Positions 45,735 to 57,009 of a stretch of DNA of 64,000 nucleotides are shown in pieces (position 1 is the first letter of the stretch; every line of letters starts with the position of its first letter). Made by a program: the position numbers and the translations under genes. The stretch covers positions 55,913,565-55,977,564 of the forward strand of contig JAVIAB010000073.1 of NCBI GenBank assembly GCA_032433765.1. The letters are read 5' to 3'. Under the pieces are notes generated by a model. The model searched no databases. It was not told where the DNA came from and saw nothing but the letters and a program-made list of their open reading frames with translations. The DNA is from Megaustenia siamemsis. Taxonomy: Eukaryota > Mollusca > Gastropoda > Stylommatophora > Ariophantidae.

Positions 45735-46640
45735 TGGGCGTTATGGTGAATCACAGCATGCTGGAGGTTAAAAGTTGATCACAAAATACTGGAATTTATG
45801 GTGGCCGTCAATGTATATCTCGCTTATGGTAGATTATAAAATACTTGAGTTTAAGGTGGCCATCAATGTATTTCTCACTAAAGTTGGATTATAAAATACT
45901 TGAGTTTAAGGTGGCCATCAATGTATTTCTCACTAAATTTGGATTGTAAAATACTTGAGTTTAAGGTGGCCATCAATGTATTTATCACTAAAGTTGGATT
46001 ATAAAATACTTGAGTTTAAGGTGGCCATCAATGTATTTATCACTAAAGTTGGATTATAAAATACTTGAATTTAAGGTGGCCATCAATGTATTTATCACTA
46101 AAGTTGGATTATAAAATACTTGAGTTTAAGGTGGCCATCAATGTATTTATCACTAAAGTTGGATTATAAAATACTTAAGTTTAAGGTGGCCATCAATGTA
46201 TTTATCACTAAAGGTGGATTGCAAAATACTGGAATTCATGGTTGCCGTCAATGTATATCCCGCTAAAGGTGGATTATAAAATACTGGAATTTATGGTGGC
46301 CGACAATGTATATCTCGCTAAAGGCGGATTGTAAAATACTGGAATTCATGGTTGCCGTCAATGTTAAAGGTGGATTATAAAATACTGGAATTTATGGTGG
46401 TCGTCAATGTATATCTCGCTTAAGGTAGATTATAAAATACTTGAACTTAAGGTGACCATCAATGTATTTCTCACTAAAGTTGGATTATGAAATACTTGAC
46501 TTTAAGGTGGCCGTCAATGTATTTATACTAAAGGTGGATTATATATAATACTTCAGTTTATGGTGGCCGTCAATGTATTTCTCACTAAAGGTGGATTATA
46601 AAATACTTGAGTTTATAGTGGCCGTCAATGTATGAAGAAA
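45735..46640. repeat. 55-bp tandem array, about 17 copies
   Basis: Units of about 55 bp built on ggtggccatcaatgtattta, tcactaaagttggattataa and aatacttgagtttaa. The central copies (45830-46200) are very uniform, the outer ones mixed (gccgtcaatgtatatctcgc subtype), consistent with core homogenisation. Confidence 0.96.
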
Positions 46641-46784
46641 GATACAATACTTGATGCTTGAGGAGACAGATTCAAAACTTGATTTCAGAGATAATCTTTA
46701 CAAATAGATGTTTGATACATAGTGCAAAGACAGCTCACGTTTGAGGTAGGAGACAATATATTAGTTTTTGAAGTATACCACACA

Positions 46785-46950
46785 AAGTAGGTGTCCGTGG
46801 CTTAGAGTTAGTGAACTCGTTGCACAACCACGATGTCCTGGGAACGAGTCCGGTTGAGGGCAGTTTTAAAAGAAATCGGGGCACGTGGAATTATCGTCCA
46901 TAGGATCGCGTCTACCGTCAGAAGGCAATTTAAAACAACTGACTGTTTAA
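46785..46950 (+). mobile_element. tRNA-derived SINE, possible
   Basis: Plus strand: A-box-like tggcttagagttagtg (about 46798-46813) and a degraded B box gggaacgagtcc (about 46840) spaced as in tRNA. Sequence is lost in the family B insertion at 46951. Head-only identification. Confidence 0.45.
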
Positions 46951-46961
46951 TGCCTAGACAA

Positions 46962-47546
46962 CTGTTATTGTTATTATTATGGAAGGCCCCGTATCACTGC
47001 AAACGAATTAAAATCCATAGTTGCTCGACCGCCCGTGCCAGTGGAATAATCCGAATTATTAACTCATCTCCCAAACAAAGAAAGATAGATGTAGGCCCCA
47101 CCACAGTATCAGCACACGCCAGAAGACAAAAGGCGAAACCGCACAGAAAGTGTACACAGCCAACTGTTCCCTGTCTTACGATATCATTTTTCATCGTAAA
47201 CAATCGAAATATCGAAACACGATCAAAACGAATGAAACACGTAGCTCACGGTGTGCACGGAGCACTTAACTAAGTAGCTCCTGCAACAAGCTGGACTTGG
47301 AATATGAGGAAACTGCAATAAGGAACACTTTTCAGACAAAGCCTTCAATTGTTCCTGCCACCTATCCACCATATTAACCGGAAGTTCACGTCCTCCTGAA
47401 AATGATGAACGTCATATCTTTAAATGTATAGCGCTTGATGATGTTAGAACATCGTTTTTGACTTCAAATCCGAACACGTGAAACACAGTTAGTCGTATGA
47501 TTATCCCCGTCACACATCAAACAACAGACCGTAAGATCGTCCTTAT
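46962..47546 (-). mobile_element. Family B retroposon with TSD
   Basis: 585 bp in minus orientation; tail of ttattg-type repeats at the left (46963-46978). A perfect 11-bp TSD tgcctagacaa lies at 46951-46961 and 47547-47557. The minus strand keeps the small frame 46994-47203, ending in LARAVEQLWILIRLQ. The Tc1/mariner-type element begins about 10 bp beyond the right TSD. Confidence 0.92.
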
Positions 47547-47566
47547 TGCCTAGACAATTACACAGC

Positions 47567-49164
47567 TATAGTCCGTTCAGAAATTCATAATCACACCTGA
47601 ATTAGTTTTGCATGATAACCGCTTGCTATTTTGCTTTCACATTTTGCATGCAATCTTAGAATGTTGATGACGTTATAGAAATATTTTTTGCTCTGAGAAA
47701 TTTGATCTAGTTTAAAAGTTTTCTTCTTTAGGCTATATTAAATTCACCCTGTTCGAATTTGACACAATTTTAGGATATATACATTAATTTGGTGCGGTCG
47801 TTCACGTAAAATAGTTTGGCTATTGCAGAAACACTAACTTCAGGAAAATCCTGTGCACAAAACTGAATTGTTAATGAACGACATGACGCACCACGGCCTG
47901 GGCATTAATTACCGAAGGGAAGGCGTATCTTTATTAATTTTGTGAAGACTCAGTAGACAATTTGTTGACTTTAAATACCAACATTTATATCTAAATTACA
48001 ATGAGTTTGAAATGCAAATTTAGAATGGCAGACAGTAAATGGCAAACTCAAAAGAACAATTCCGAGCAGCAAAGGCCAGTGCATTATATTAACGCATGCT
48101 GGAAGCACAGAAAACAGCCTTGTCCATGATGCGGGACTTATTTTCCAATCAAAAAGTACGAACGGTAGGGACTACCACACTGAAATGAATGGAAACATTT
48201 TCAGGCACTGGTTGGAGAACGATCTTTTACCAATCCTGGAGAGACCTTCATGCATAGTCATGGATAATGCATAATAACACAATGTCGTATCAGAGGAAGA
48301 CAAAGTGCCTACTGCATCAAATACAAAAGAGCAAATTAGGACATGGCTTGCGAATGAAAATGTCAAATTTGACGACACATATTTAAAACCCGAATTGTTA
48401 CAACTTGTGAAGAATACGAATTAAGAAAAAGGTGTACCATGTTGACAAAATCATTGAGAAATACGGCCACACCTCTCTTCGACTCCCTGCATATCATTCG
48501 CACCTTAATCCAATCGAACTTGTCTGGGCTCAAGTCAAAGGACAAGTTGCAGAACAGAACAGGACGTTTAAAATGTGTGGTGTTGAAGTTCTGACACGCG
48601 AGTCTCTCTCAAAAATAGACATTCCGTTCTGGAAGAAGTGTGTTGAACATGTGCTGCGGGTGGAAGATGAGTACTGGAAACGAGATGGATTACTATTTGT
48701 CCAGCCAGTAATGATTATCAACCTCTTGGAATCGTCAGATTCGGAATGATTAAAATTAAGATGAATTCAATTCCAGCTGCAGTTAGGACGTCCTGGGGTC
48801 TAATGGTGACCGAAGGACAAGATTAATTGTAACCAAATGAATTCATGTTTGTAAATACACATAACGAACAACACCCACAATTAAGCACTATGTAGATACG
48901 CCTCTTACAAGAATTGCAGCAAACTGGAATATTAAACACGATTACTGTAAACTCTAAAATTTGAATCAACTTTTGTGATATCGTCATAAAAGATTAAAGG
49001 AATTCGCGGATGTGCAAAATCACTTGTGTTTGTGGAATAAAAAATACCAAAATCTTTGCGTCATCAATATTCTAAGATTGCATGCAACATTTGAAAGCAA
49101 AATAGCAAGCGGTTATCACGCAAAACTAATTAAGGTGTGATTATGAATTTCTGAACGGACTATA
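47567..49164 (+). mobile_element. Tc1/mariner-type DNA transposon with 106-bp TIRs
   Basis: 1598 bp including the terminal TA steps. The inverted repeats (47567-47672 and 49059-49164) begin tatagtccgttcagaaattc and differ at about five of 106 positions. They are bounded by TA, as expected of TA target duplication in this superfamily. Between them lies a degraded transposase C-terminal half (48230-48749). The element is too short for a full transposase, so it is non-autonomous by internal deletion, but the ends look usable in trans. Confidence 0.92.
48055..48749 (+). pseudogene. DDE transposase, C-terminal remnant (DD82E-like spacing)
   Basis: Catalyses cut-and-paste transposition when intact. 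The plus strand gives YHTEMNGNIFRHWLENDLLP, then CIVMDNA with the second catalytic Asp, two stops, and EDKVPTASNTKEQIRTWLAN. After a frameshift near 48425 it continues in an open 105-aa frame to 48749: HTSLRLPAYHSHLNPIELVW with the catalytic Glu, then FWKKCVEHVLRVEDEYWKRD. Counting through the shift gives about 83 residues between Asp and Glu, far more than the 34-41 usual in Tc1/mariner. That fits the DD82E (Sailor) group as I remember it. The first Asp region and DNA-binding domain are missing. Confidence 0.8.
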
Positions 49165-49261
49165 ATAAATTTTGGAGTAGTAGCAACTTTATGTAAAGGA
49201 TAAGCTACCTATTTACCACAAAGTACTTGACAATCGAGAGTGCATTACACAATGTTGGACG

Positions 49262-49725
49262 CTCTCATCATCAAGTACCGGACCTATTGGCGTTGGTGAT
49301 CATGTCACTCCACAACTTTCGATCTCGACAGTTCTTTATCATTTCTGTTGTTGACCTTCTGCCAAGCCATTCTCTTAAGCTGTCTGGTATTTTCTTTCTT
49401 TGCTTCCCTCTATCTCTTCGTCCCTCAATTTTTCCAGTTGTTACAATATATTCCAGTTGTTCTCTTCTCATTACATGGCCAAAAAATTATGATTGTTTCT
49501 TCCTAATATTGGATATTTTCTCTCTTTTTGCTTTGACCTCTTTCAGAACATTTTCATTACTCTTCTTAGCTGTCCATGGTATTCCCAACATTCTTATGTA
49601 AAACCACATTTCTACAGACTCCAGTGATGTTCTTGTCTGTTGTCCTATTGTCCATGATTCACATCCATATGTTAAGACTGGCTCTACATAACATTTAAGA
49701 ACTATTTTTCTTATTTCTGATTTTT
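49262..49725 (-). mobile_element. LINE 3' end, same family as 27.8 kb
   Basis: Left terminus tcatcaagtaccggacctat at about 49268. Minus frame 49271-49471 reads MRREQLEYIVTTGKIEGRRD and RGKQRKKIPDSLREWLGRRS, then RDRKLWSDMITNANR, the well-preserved C-terminus. 5'-truncated before the RT core. Confidence 0.88.
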
Positions 49726-49744
49726 ATTGTTGTGGCGCTTCATG

Positions 49745-49965
49745 ATTGTACAAAGAAGTTACGACGGTGGTTTTCTGTTGCCTTCCGTCGATTTGTTTAC
49801 GGTTGGCTCCGCTAGCCTTTGACTATAAAGTCTCACCCACAAGGCAGTGGGGTTGTTTTACTTCGGGGTACCCTCCCTTAGCCTTTTACTCTCCCGAGAT
49901 TACCTGCAAGGCAGCAGGGCAGCTACAGGTTGTACTGTTTACTGCATACAGTAGCAGGTAAAATT
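49745..49965 (+). mobile_element. Repeat sharing a core with module D, unclassified
   Basis: Contains tagccttttactctcccgag plus attacctgcaaggcagcagg. This parallels tagcctttgattgtccccaa plus tcttcctgcaaggcagcaga in module D (16362-16400). A second related stretch (ccgctagcctttgactataa) precedes it. Probably a SINE body with a shared central domain; ends not defined. Confidence 0.45.
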
Positions 49966-50475
49966 ACCTAACTTGACGTCGTGCTCAACGCTCTAGATGG
50001 ACAAAATTATAATTGGCTTGAAGGTGGCCCACAAAACACATGTTCTTTTTTCACAGTGGACCACGAAATCTTGACGTCTATTTGTTGTTCAAAGAGATCG
50101 AAAACCGCAAAACGGGAATTACTTGACGAGGACATCCACACAATATTGAGACTTGTGATCCGGTGTTTAATAAGCTTGTAGCAGTCGTACTTTCAGCGTC
50201 GGTAATTTTTCTTCTCAAATTAATTATTTTTAGTGGTTAGCATGTTCTTTCTTAACATTTTCATACACAACTGTCGCCTGCTATGCAATTCCTTCAACAA
50301 TTAATTAAATGTTGCACTCTGTACAACAGTGAAATAAAAAACATGTGGGCAATAACACCATGTTCCCCATACACTAGCAAAGCAGGAAGGGAACCATTTA
50401 TTTTTCACCTTTCATGCTCTGTACAAACTGCACAGAACACATTTATTAGTAACTAAAGTACATTTTTATTCTTTT
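49966..50475. other. No supported gene
   Basis: Nothing recognised; a 66-aa plus frame (49981-50181) lacks motifs. Confidence 0.4.
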
Positions 50476-50479
50476 TTCG

Positions 50480-50805
50480 TTCGTCAGCTTTTACCTTCCA
50501 CGAAGTCCCTAGAGGCGACTAGGAACAGAATTTTGCGTGTTAATCCATTTTTCCATGGCAGCAGGGTGCGCAGCGGTCCCTTGCCGCACAGGCAGATATC
50601 TCCGACTTCGGAGGTACTCATATTTTTTCCGTCGATGAGTGATTGACGTTTCAAGCCGGGCCCCTTTGCTGAGAACAGGGGTGGTTGCCGCAGAGAGAAA
50701 TCATAAATACAATTCCCAACCAACTGGGATTTGAACCCACAACCTCTATGTTTCGAGGCCGGCGTATTGTCTCGAGACCACCAGTCCGCCAAGTAAATTT
50801 CAATG
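50480..50805 (-). mobile_element. tRNA-derived SINE with intact B box
   Basis: Minus strand: head from about 50800 with ggcggactggtggtctcgag as A-box region and a perfect B box gggttcaaatccc (50726-50738). The ~70-nt head resembles a long-variable-arm (Ser/Leu-type) tRNA. A ~220-bp body follows, with cctctagggacttcgtggaa near its end (50495-50515). Much of the minus strand is open (50484-50834) but that is incidental. Confidence 0.75.
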
Positions 50806-51565
50806 CATGATAAAATCAGAATAATTGCACCCAAGACAAATCTCGACTGTTGTCAACACGTGTCATATTAAGAATACATGCAAACATGATCTAGAGTACT
50901 TTCAATGCATGTAGCATTCAGAATAAGTATCATCCATGTTACGAAGGCGGGCCTCCCAGCACCAGAGCTGGAAGTTGTCAACGATCCACAGCTGATGGCA
51001 TGCGCCAGGATCGGTGAACCAGAACCATCCAGATCCTGCTCCACCTCTCCGTGGTGCCTCTAGTAACAGACTAACCTGTCTAGTCTGGCCAAGCGATTAG
51101 GGATCGAAAAGGGAAGACAACCTGGTACTCAAAAATGTCATGCTGAAGTCGGATGTGTTGGGCCGAAAGGCGCAAATATCACAGTTATACTGTAAACCAC
51201 AACACAATGCAGACACGCCTACTTAACGTTCTTTTAAAGGCGGATGATGACGAGGTACACTCCTTAAGTCATCGGGCGAACGCAAGCAGGCAAGCAAGCA
51301 GCATCCATGTTAGACCTAAAGTACTTTCCACCATTGTAAAATCAATAATACTTGAGAGTCCAGAGTACTTTTGATTCATGTATAAAATAAATAATACTTG
51401 TCACCAAAGACAGAACTTTAGTACCTTCAACTGGTGCCAATTTAAGAACACTTAAGTACATGACAGAGTACTTTCCACTCTTGTCAAACCGATAATACTT
51501 GAGAATCCACGACAAACCTAGTGTACCTCTAGCAAATTTATAATTTTTATCACTTGTCATTTCGA
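50790..51565. repeat. Degenerate ~55-75-bp AT-rich repeat, interrupted by a SINE
   Basis: Motifs agagtactttc and aataatacttga recur about every 55-75 bp at 50790-50941 and again at 51310-51560. The family C element (50942-51301) splits the array. Strongly diverged, hence old. Confidence 0.6.
50942..51301 (+). mobile_element. Family C retroposon, full length, with TSD
   Basis: 360 bp ending in a (GCAA)n tail (gcaagcaggcaagcaagcag). Perfect 11-bp TSD catccatgtta at 50931-50941 and 51302-51312. Length matches the copy at 30846-31204, so this is the complete element. Confidence 0.93.
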
Positions 51566-51951
51566 CGAAGTCAGCTATAGACTGAGGCACATTTATATCA
51601 AACTTGAAAATTTGAACATTTTACATCCACATCAGATTTAGTGTATATGACACCCACGTTATACTTAAGAGTATTCTCCACTCAGGCTTTCAGCCCATGT
51701 CAGACGTGTAGTAATTGAAACCAAAATTGAAATTTGAGTACTCGCTTGGCATATTAATGCTACAAATGGTACCCACTGAGAACATAAACTTCTTATCGCA
51801 CGGTCTGATTATTTCCCTTGCTAACTTCCCAGGCTACTCTCTTCTCTATAGCGGGCATTCTCAACATGGTTCTCCCGAGTATCGCGGAGCTTTTTTAATG
51901 AGCTTTAGTGTTCTCCTCGACCATGTAAGACAATGTTAGCGAGTACATCGT
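51566..51951. other. No supported gene
   Basis: Unique AT-rich DNA between a degenerate array and family B. Confidence 0.4.
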
Positions 51952-52288
51952 TCATCCGGCTTACTGCCGGAGCTGCTGAGTTAAGTGCTTTGTGCACACC
52001 GTGAGTTGTGCGTTTCATCCGTTTTGATCGTGTTTCGATATTCCGATTGCTTATGATGAATGATAATATCGTAAGGCGGGGAACTGATGACTGTGTTTAC
52101 TTTTTGTGCGGTTTCGCCATATGTCTTGTGGCATGTGATGAAACTGCTATGATGGAGACTGCAGCTACCTTTCTTTGTTTGGGAGATGAAATATTAATTC
52201 GGATGATTCCACTGGCACGAGCAGTTGAGCAATTATGTATTTTAATTCGTTTGCAGTGATACCAGGGCCTTCCATAACCATAACCGTC
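51952..52288 (+). mobile_element. Family B, 5'-truncated copy with open small frame
   Basis: 3' ~335 bp of family B, ending ccataaccataacc. The small frame is open for 84 aa (52008-52259), ending MIPLARAVEQLCILIRLQ. No TSD detected. Confidence 0.85.
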
Positions 52289-52525
52289 GTTCCTGAAAGT
52301 TGTTTGAAAATGAGAAATTCATGTACTTTTGGGGAGCAGAATATACAAACATGTGCTATATACTTTGGAGTAATTATCTTCACGGCATTCTGCTATTATT
52401 GGAGTCTGTCGAGGGAGGGAGGGGGGGGGGTTGTGTTGTTGGACCTGAGAATATAGGCAGCTTGCCCAGTACAGTCGCCACGAGGCGTTCCAGTCGGAGA
52501 TTTTATTTCGCCCCCGAAAAAAAAA
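52289..52525. other. Short unique DNA with a G-run
   Basis: Contains gggagggagggggggggg at about 52413-52431 and an A17 run at 52518-52534. Part of it may be the body of the tRNA-like SINE that follows on the minus strand. Confidence 0.4.
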
Positions 52526-52620
52526 AAAAAAACTTTTGACTCTACCGGGATTCGCACCGGCGTCCTCCTAGTTTGGAGCCAGACAAGTTATCGATTCGGC
52601 CACCCGCTCTACAACCACAC
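52440..52620 (-). mobile_element. tRNA-derived SINE or tRNA pseudogene
   Basis: Minus strand from about 52618: gtagagcgggtggccgaatc (A-box region of Ser/Leu type), gctccaaac in the anticodon-loop position, and a B box ggtgcgaatcc (52548-52558) within a plausible T arm. A poly(T) and a possible body to about 52440 follow. The poly(T) downstream of the head would terminate pol III transcription there. Confidence 0.55.
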
Positions 52621-52689
52621 TGGATTTGTTTCTCTCAAATGCCTGACTATGTTTCACGATTATTTTTTTTGTCCCTACGTTTCGATGCA

Positions 52690-53335
52690 CAGTGCGTCAC
52701 TCTCGATTTCGGTCATGTGCGTTTAGCAGCACAGTGCGTCACTCTCGATTTCGGTCATGTGCGTTTAGCAGCACAGTGCGTCACTCTCGATTTCGGTCAT
52801 GTGTGTTTAGCAGCACAGTGCGTCACTCTCGATTTCGGCCATGTGTGTTTAGCAGCACAGTGCGTCACTCTCGATTTCGGTCATGTGTGTTTAGCAGCAC
52901 AGTGCGTCACTCTCGATTTCGGTCATGTGTGTTTAGCAGCACAGTGCGTCACTCTCGATTTCGGTCATGTGCGTTTAGCAGCACAGTGCGTCACTCTCGA
53001 TTTCGGTCATGTGTGTTTAGCAGCACAGTGCGTCACTCTCGATTTCGGTCATGTGTGTTTAGCAGCACAGTGCGTCACTCTCGATTTCGGTCATGTGTGT
53101 TTAGCAGCACAGTGCGTCACTCTCGATTTCGGTCATGTGCGTTTAGCAGCACAGTGCGTCACTCTCGATTTCGGTCATGTGTGTTTAGCAGCACAGTGCG
53201 TCACTCTCGATTTCGGTCATGTGTGTTTAGCAGCACAGTGCGTCACTCTCGATTTCGGTCATGTGTGTTTAGCAGCACAGTGCGTCACTCTCGATTTCGG
53301 TCATGTGCGTTTAGCAGCACAGTTCGTCAGTCTCG
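52690..53335. repeat. 42-bp tandem array, 15 copies
   Basis: Exact 42-bp period, unit cagtgcgtcactctcgattt plus cggtcatgtgtgtttagcag. The main variation is cgtgt/gcgt in one site. Since 42 is 14 codons, two plus-strand frames stay open through all copies (301 and 286 aa). One reads QCVTLDFGHVCLAA repeated. The last copy is diverged. Confidence 0.97.
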
Positions 53336-53479
53336 ATTTGGTCAGTGTAAACCGTCATCACACCGTATTCTTTTTACATGTCTTCTTTCATCTTGGTATT
53401 CTATCTATCTATCTATTGACCTTTCGAGTCGTAGCCGTCCCATCGACCATATACACAGATATTCTTTCTCTTATCTAAA

Positions 53480-53940
53480 TTGTTTTTCTAGCAGTTTTAA
53501 ATGTTACATCTTCTCAATATTCCTGTATGGTGCAGGGACATTAGACAAATAAACAGAACAGAAAATTGAAGCCTTTGAAATGTGGATTTATAGAAGAATA
53601 GGTAGAATTCGATAGAAAGAAAAGATAACAAACGATGAAGTTTTAAAACAATTGAAAATAAAAAGAACTACTAAATACAATTAAGACAAGACAAATGAAA
53701 GTTTTGGGGCATGTTAAAAGACACAACAGCCTACTAAAAGTAATTTTGGAAGGGAAAATACAAGGTAAAAGAGGCAGAGGCAGAGGCAGACCAAGACTAA
53801 CATGGACGAGTAACATCAAAAGATGGACAAGTCAATCTATGACAGCCTGCACCATCAAAGCAAGAAACATAGTAGAATGCCGATCCATGGTAGCCAACCT
53901 TTGTTGCGGAGAAGGCACACGATGATGATGATGAGCAGTT
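53480..53940 (+). mobile_element. LINE C-terminus with GAT-repeat tail
   Basis: Plus-strand translation: AFEMWIYRRIGRIR, a frameshift, then frame 53695-53925 with MKVLGHVKRHNSLLKVILEG, KIQGKRGRGRGRPRLTWTSN and VECRSMVANLCCGEG before the stop, and a gatgatgatgatga tail. This is a classic LINE ORF2 end. The preceding ~55 bp to 53480 carry the degraded YGAGT block. Confidence 0.88.
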
Positions 53941-54402
53941 TTAAATCCTAAAGATATTTTATCAAATCTCGCCATTTGTCACTGTTCTGTGCAAGCAACT
54001 CTCATTGAGGGGGCCGATTCCTGCTGCTCTTGTGTATTAGTGAAATATAATTCCTTGTTTAATTATCTAAAAATTCATATATAAAATGTTAAGTGTTAGA
54101 TAAATATTAACGTGTAGATTAATATTAAAAAACATAAAAAAATTATGCCTCCGAAATATCTACCGCTAAATTGACAATAACCTCTAGTACTTAAAGAGTT
54201 AACGGAGTCACATATGCAAGTTTACCTGCGCGTGGATACAAATAACTTCTCACTGGACATTACTCAAATTCTTTGTGGCATTCAGTTACAAATATCTCAG
54301 GTGAAAGGAAAACAAGGGGAAAAAATATGTTTACAGCTTTACGAAGGTCAAGGACGACAAAATAGAACAACGTAAAACTATAACATTACCTTTTTCCTTT
54401 TT
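53941..54402. other. No supported gene
   Basis: AT-rich, nothing recognised. Confidence 0.4.
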
Positions 54403-54716
54403 ATCGCTTTCACCTTTATCATAAGCTTTATCATCACCTTTATCATCACCTTTATCATCAGCTTTATCATCACCTTTATCATCACCTTTATCATCACCTT
54501 TATCATCACCTTTATCATCACCTTTATCATCACCTTTATCATCAACTTTATCATCAGCTTTATCATCAACTTTATCATCAGCTTTATCATCAACTTTATC
54601 ATCATCAGCTTTATCATCATCAGCTTTATCATCAGCTTTATCATCAGCTTTATCATCACCTTTATCATCACCTTTATCAGCAGCTTTATCATCAACTTTA
54701 TCATCAGCTTTACAGC
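54403..54716. repeat. 12-bp tandem array
   Basis: About 26 units of tttatcatcacc with acc/agc/aac variants in the last triplet; some 15-bp units with an extra atc. It gives a minus-strand Met-Ile-Lys-rich frame (54378-54704) that is a repeat by-product. Confidence 0.97.
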
Positions 54717-54889
54717 AGCTTCGAATCTCTATGCATCTATGTATGTATTCTTGTGTCTTTACCTAATACTTATTATTATAAATTATCTCATTAGTCAGTT
54801 GCCTTATTTAAATAGTTATTACATTATTATTTCACACACACAAACGTAAATACCGTTGGCATGTCCTAACCATATCCTGGTATTCGCGC

Positions 54890-55690
54890 ATTTAATATTA
54901 CTTGAGTGGCGCAGTACTTGCGCGTGTAATATTTGTTCCCGGTGCTCACACACTTGATACTACTTGTTCATAGTGCTTGTGCATTTAATACTATTTGTGT
55001 GCGGTTGTGTGGTGCGCGCGCACTTAATACTATTTGTTTGGTGTTAGTTTTCTTAATACCACGTGTTCGATCTCTTATTACTACTTATGTAGCGTTCGCG
55101 CACTTACAACTACTTGTATGTGGTATTCGCGCACTTAATATTACCTTGTATGGTATTCGCGCACTTAATATTATCTTGTGTGGTATTCGCGCACTTGTTA
55201 TTACTTGTCTATGGTGTTCGCGCACGCGATACTACTTGCATGTGGTGTTGACACACTTATCTGTGGTGCTCGCTTAATTAAAACTTCTTGTGTGTGTTGA
55301 TATGGTGTTCACACACTTAATACTTCTTGTGTGTGGTTGTGTGGTGTTCACACACTGAAAAATTCGTGTGTGTGTTGGTATGGTGCTTGCACACTTAATA
55401 CTACTTGTGTGGCTGTGTGGTGCTAGCTTACTTAAATCTTTTTGTGCATGTTGGTATGGTGCTCTCACATTTAATACTATTTGTGTATGGTTGTGTGGTG
55501 CTCACACACTGAAAAATTCTTGTGTATGTTGGTATGGTGCTCGCACACTTAATACTACTTGTATGTGTAGTGTGGTGCTCGCACACTTAATTCTACTTGT
55601 ATGTGGTGGTGAGGATCTCGCACGCCTAATACTACTTATATGTGGTGGTGTGTTGCTCACACACATAATACTACCTGTATGTGGCGCTCG
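54890..55690. repeat. Degenerate ~40-bp minisatellite
   Basis: Roughly 20 units of 36-48 bp built on cacttaatactacttgtgtg, a variable (tg)n part and gtggtgctcgcaca. Variable length of the tg stretch explains the irregular period. Confidence 0.88.
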
Positions 55691-57005
55691 CTTGTTGAAC
55701 AGTTTAAGAACGTCTGTTTTATAGTCTAGACACTGCTACCCATATTCCAATCTCCCCTGACTCATTATTTTTAAATATTCAACCATCATTCCCTATGCCA
55801 CTGTCAGTTGCCCAGTAACTGATATATTTCCGCTTGCCTCATTTCAGTTTATATCTTCCTGACTGATACATACAACAAATCATTTTTTACTTCCTCCTGG
55901 AAATATCTCATATTTGGATACGGTCGGGCAGTGATTGATTAGTTTTAAAGGGATGCAACTTTTACACAAAACAATTATTGATGTGCGCACAGGGACAGTT
56001 ACGTCCCCGTCTTTGGAAGATTAGGTTAGTGGAGGTGGCCTTACTTGACCCTATATTTGGTAGCAGCCGTTGAGAGTTCTTGACTTCAAATAAGTGTTTG
56101 ATTGGTCGACTGTTGGTCGTTGACGATTTTTCGGTGTCATTCAATCATGTTTGTTGCATGTATCATATGATAGATTATAAGACTTATTTCTCATTTCATG
56201 CCATCCGTTTTGTCTGTCTCTCTGTCTGCTTCATACTGTAACTCTGCTTCTGTGATTTTTTAAAATTATGCATGTGATTCTGAATGTCTGAATTTGCGTT
56301 TTTGTCTGACTATATTTATGAGTGATTATGACTGCATTTACCTGTATGTCTGATACTTTCTGTCAAAAGTGTTTTTGTCTGATTTGTTTTCTTTATATGT
56401 TTCTCTATCTCTTTAATTGTCTGTTTCTCTGTTTCTATGTGATTGCCATGATGTATCTGTTTATGTTTGTCAATAATTGAGTTCATTATTTTTCTGCGCA
56501 TGTTTCTTTTCGTGAGCGTCTCTCTAAGTCCTTCTCTTACTCTCGTTGTCTCTCCATCTGTTCGTCTGTTCACATCATGTTAGTCACTGCACGTTCGACT
56601 GTCTGTCTATCTGTTATTCCATTTATCCAAAGCGTCCCACTTTCTTGTATTTCTCATTACCTCTAATCAAATACTCAAACTGAAATATGATATCACTTGA
56701 TATCTATATCTAAATCTTTCTCTCTTTTTATCTCTCTTTATCTCCCTGAATCCTCTCTTTATCTCCCTGAATCTCAGTTTCTATCTCCTTTTTTCCTAAA
56801 TGAACCTCTATATCCGTATCTCTCTATCAAAATCTAACTCTCATCTCATTGCATCTAATTCAGTCTCTCTTTCAAACATAATCTAGTTCTCCTTTATCTC
56901 TTTACCTATATCTAACTCACACTCCTTATCTCTCACTATCTAGCTCTCGCTTTATCTCTATGTAAATTATTTTTTTTCGCTTTCCCACAATACCCAGTGC
57001 TGACT
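55691..57005. other. 1.3 kb; T- and pyrimidine-rich in its second half
   Basis: No gene. From 56170 to 56970 the plus strand is a degenerate tctctatctct/tctgtctg composition resembling old microsatellite. Confidence 0.5.
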
Positions 57006-57009
57006 GTAC

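Noticed and set aside
52573..53552. Overlapping open frames of 301 and 286 aa
   Set aside because: Both run through the 42-bp tandem array and exist only because the unit is 14 codons long.
54378..54704. 108-aa Met/Ile/Lys-rich frame
   Set aside because: It is the 12-bp repeat read on the minus strand.
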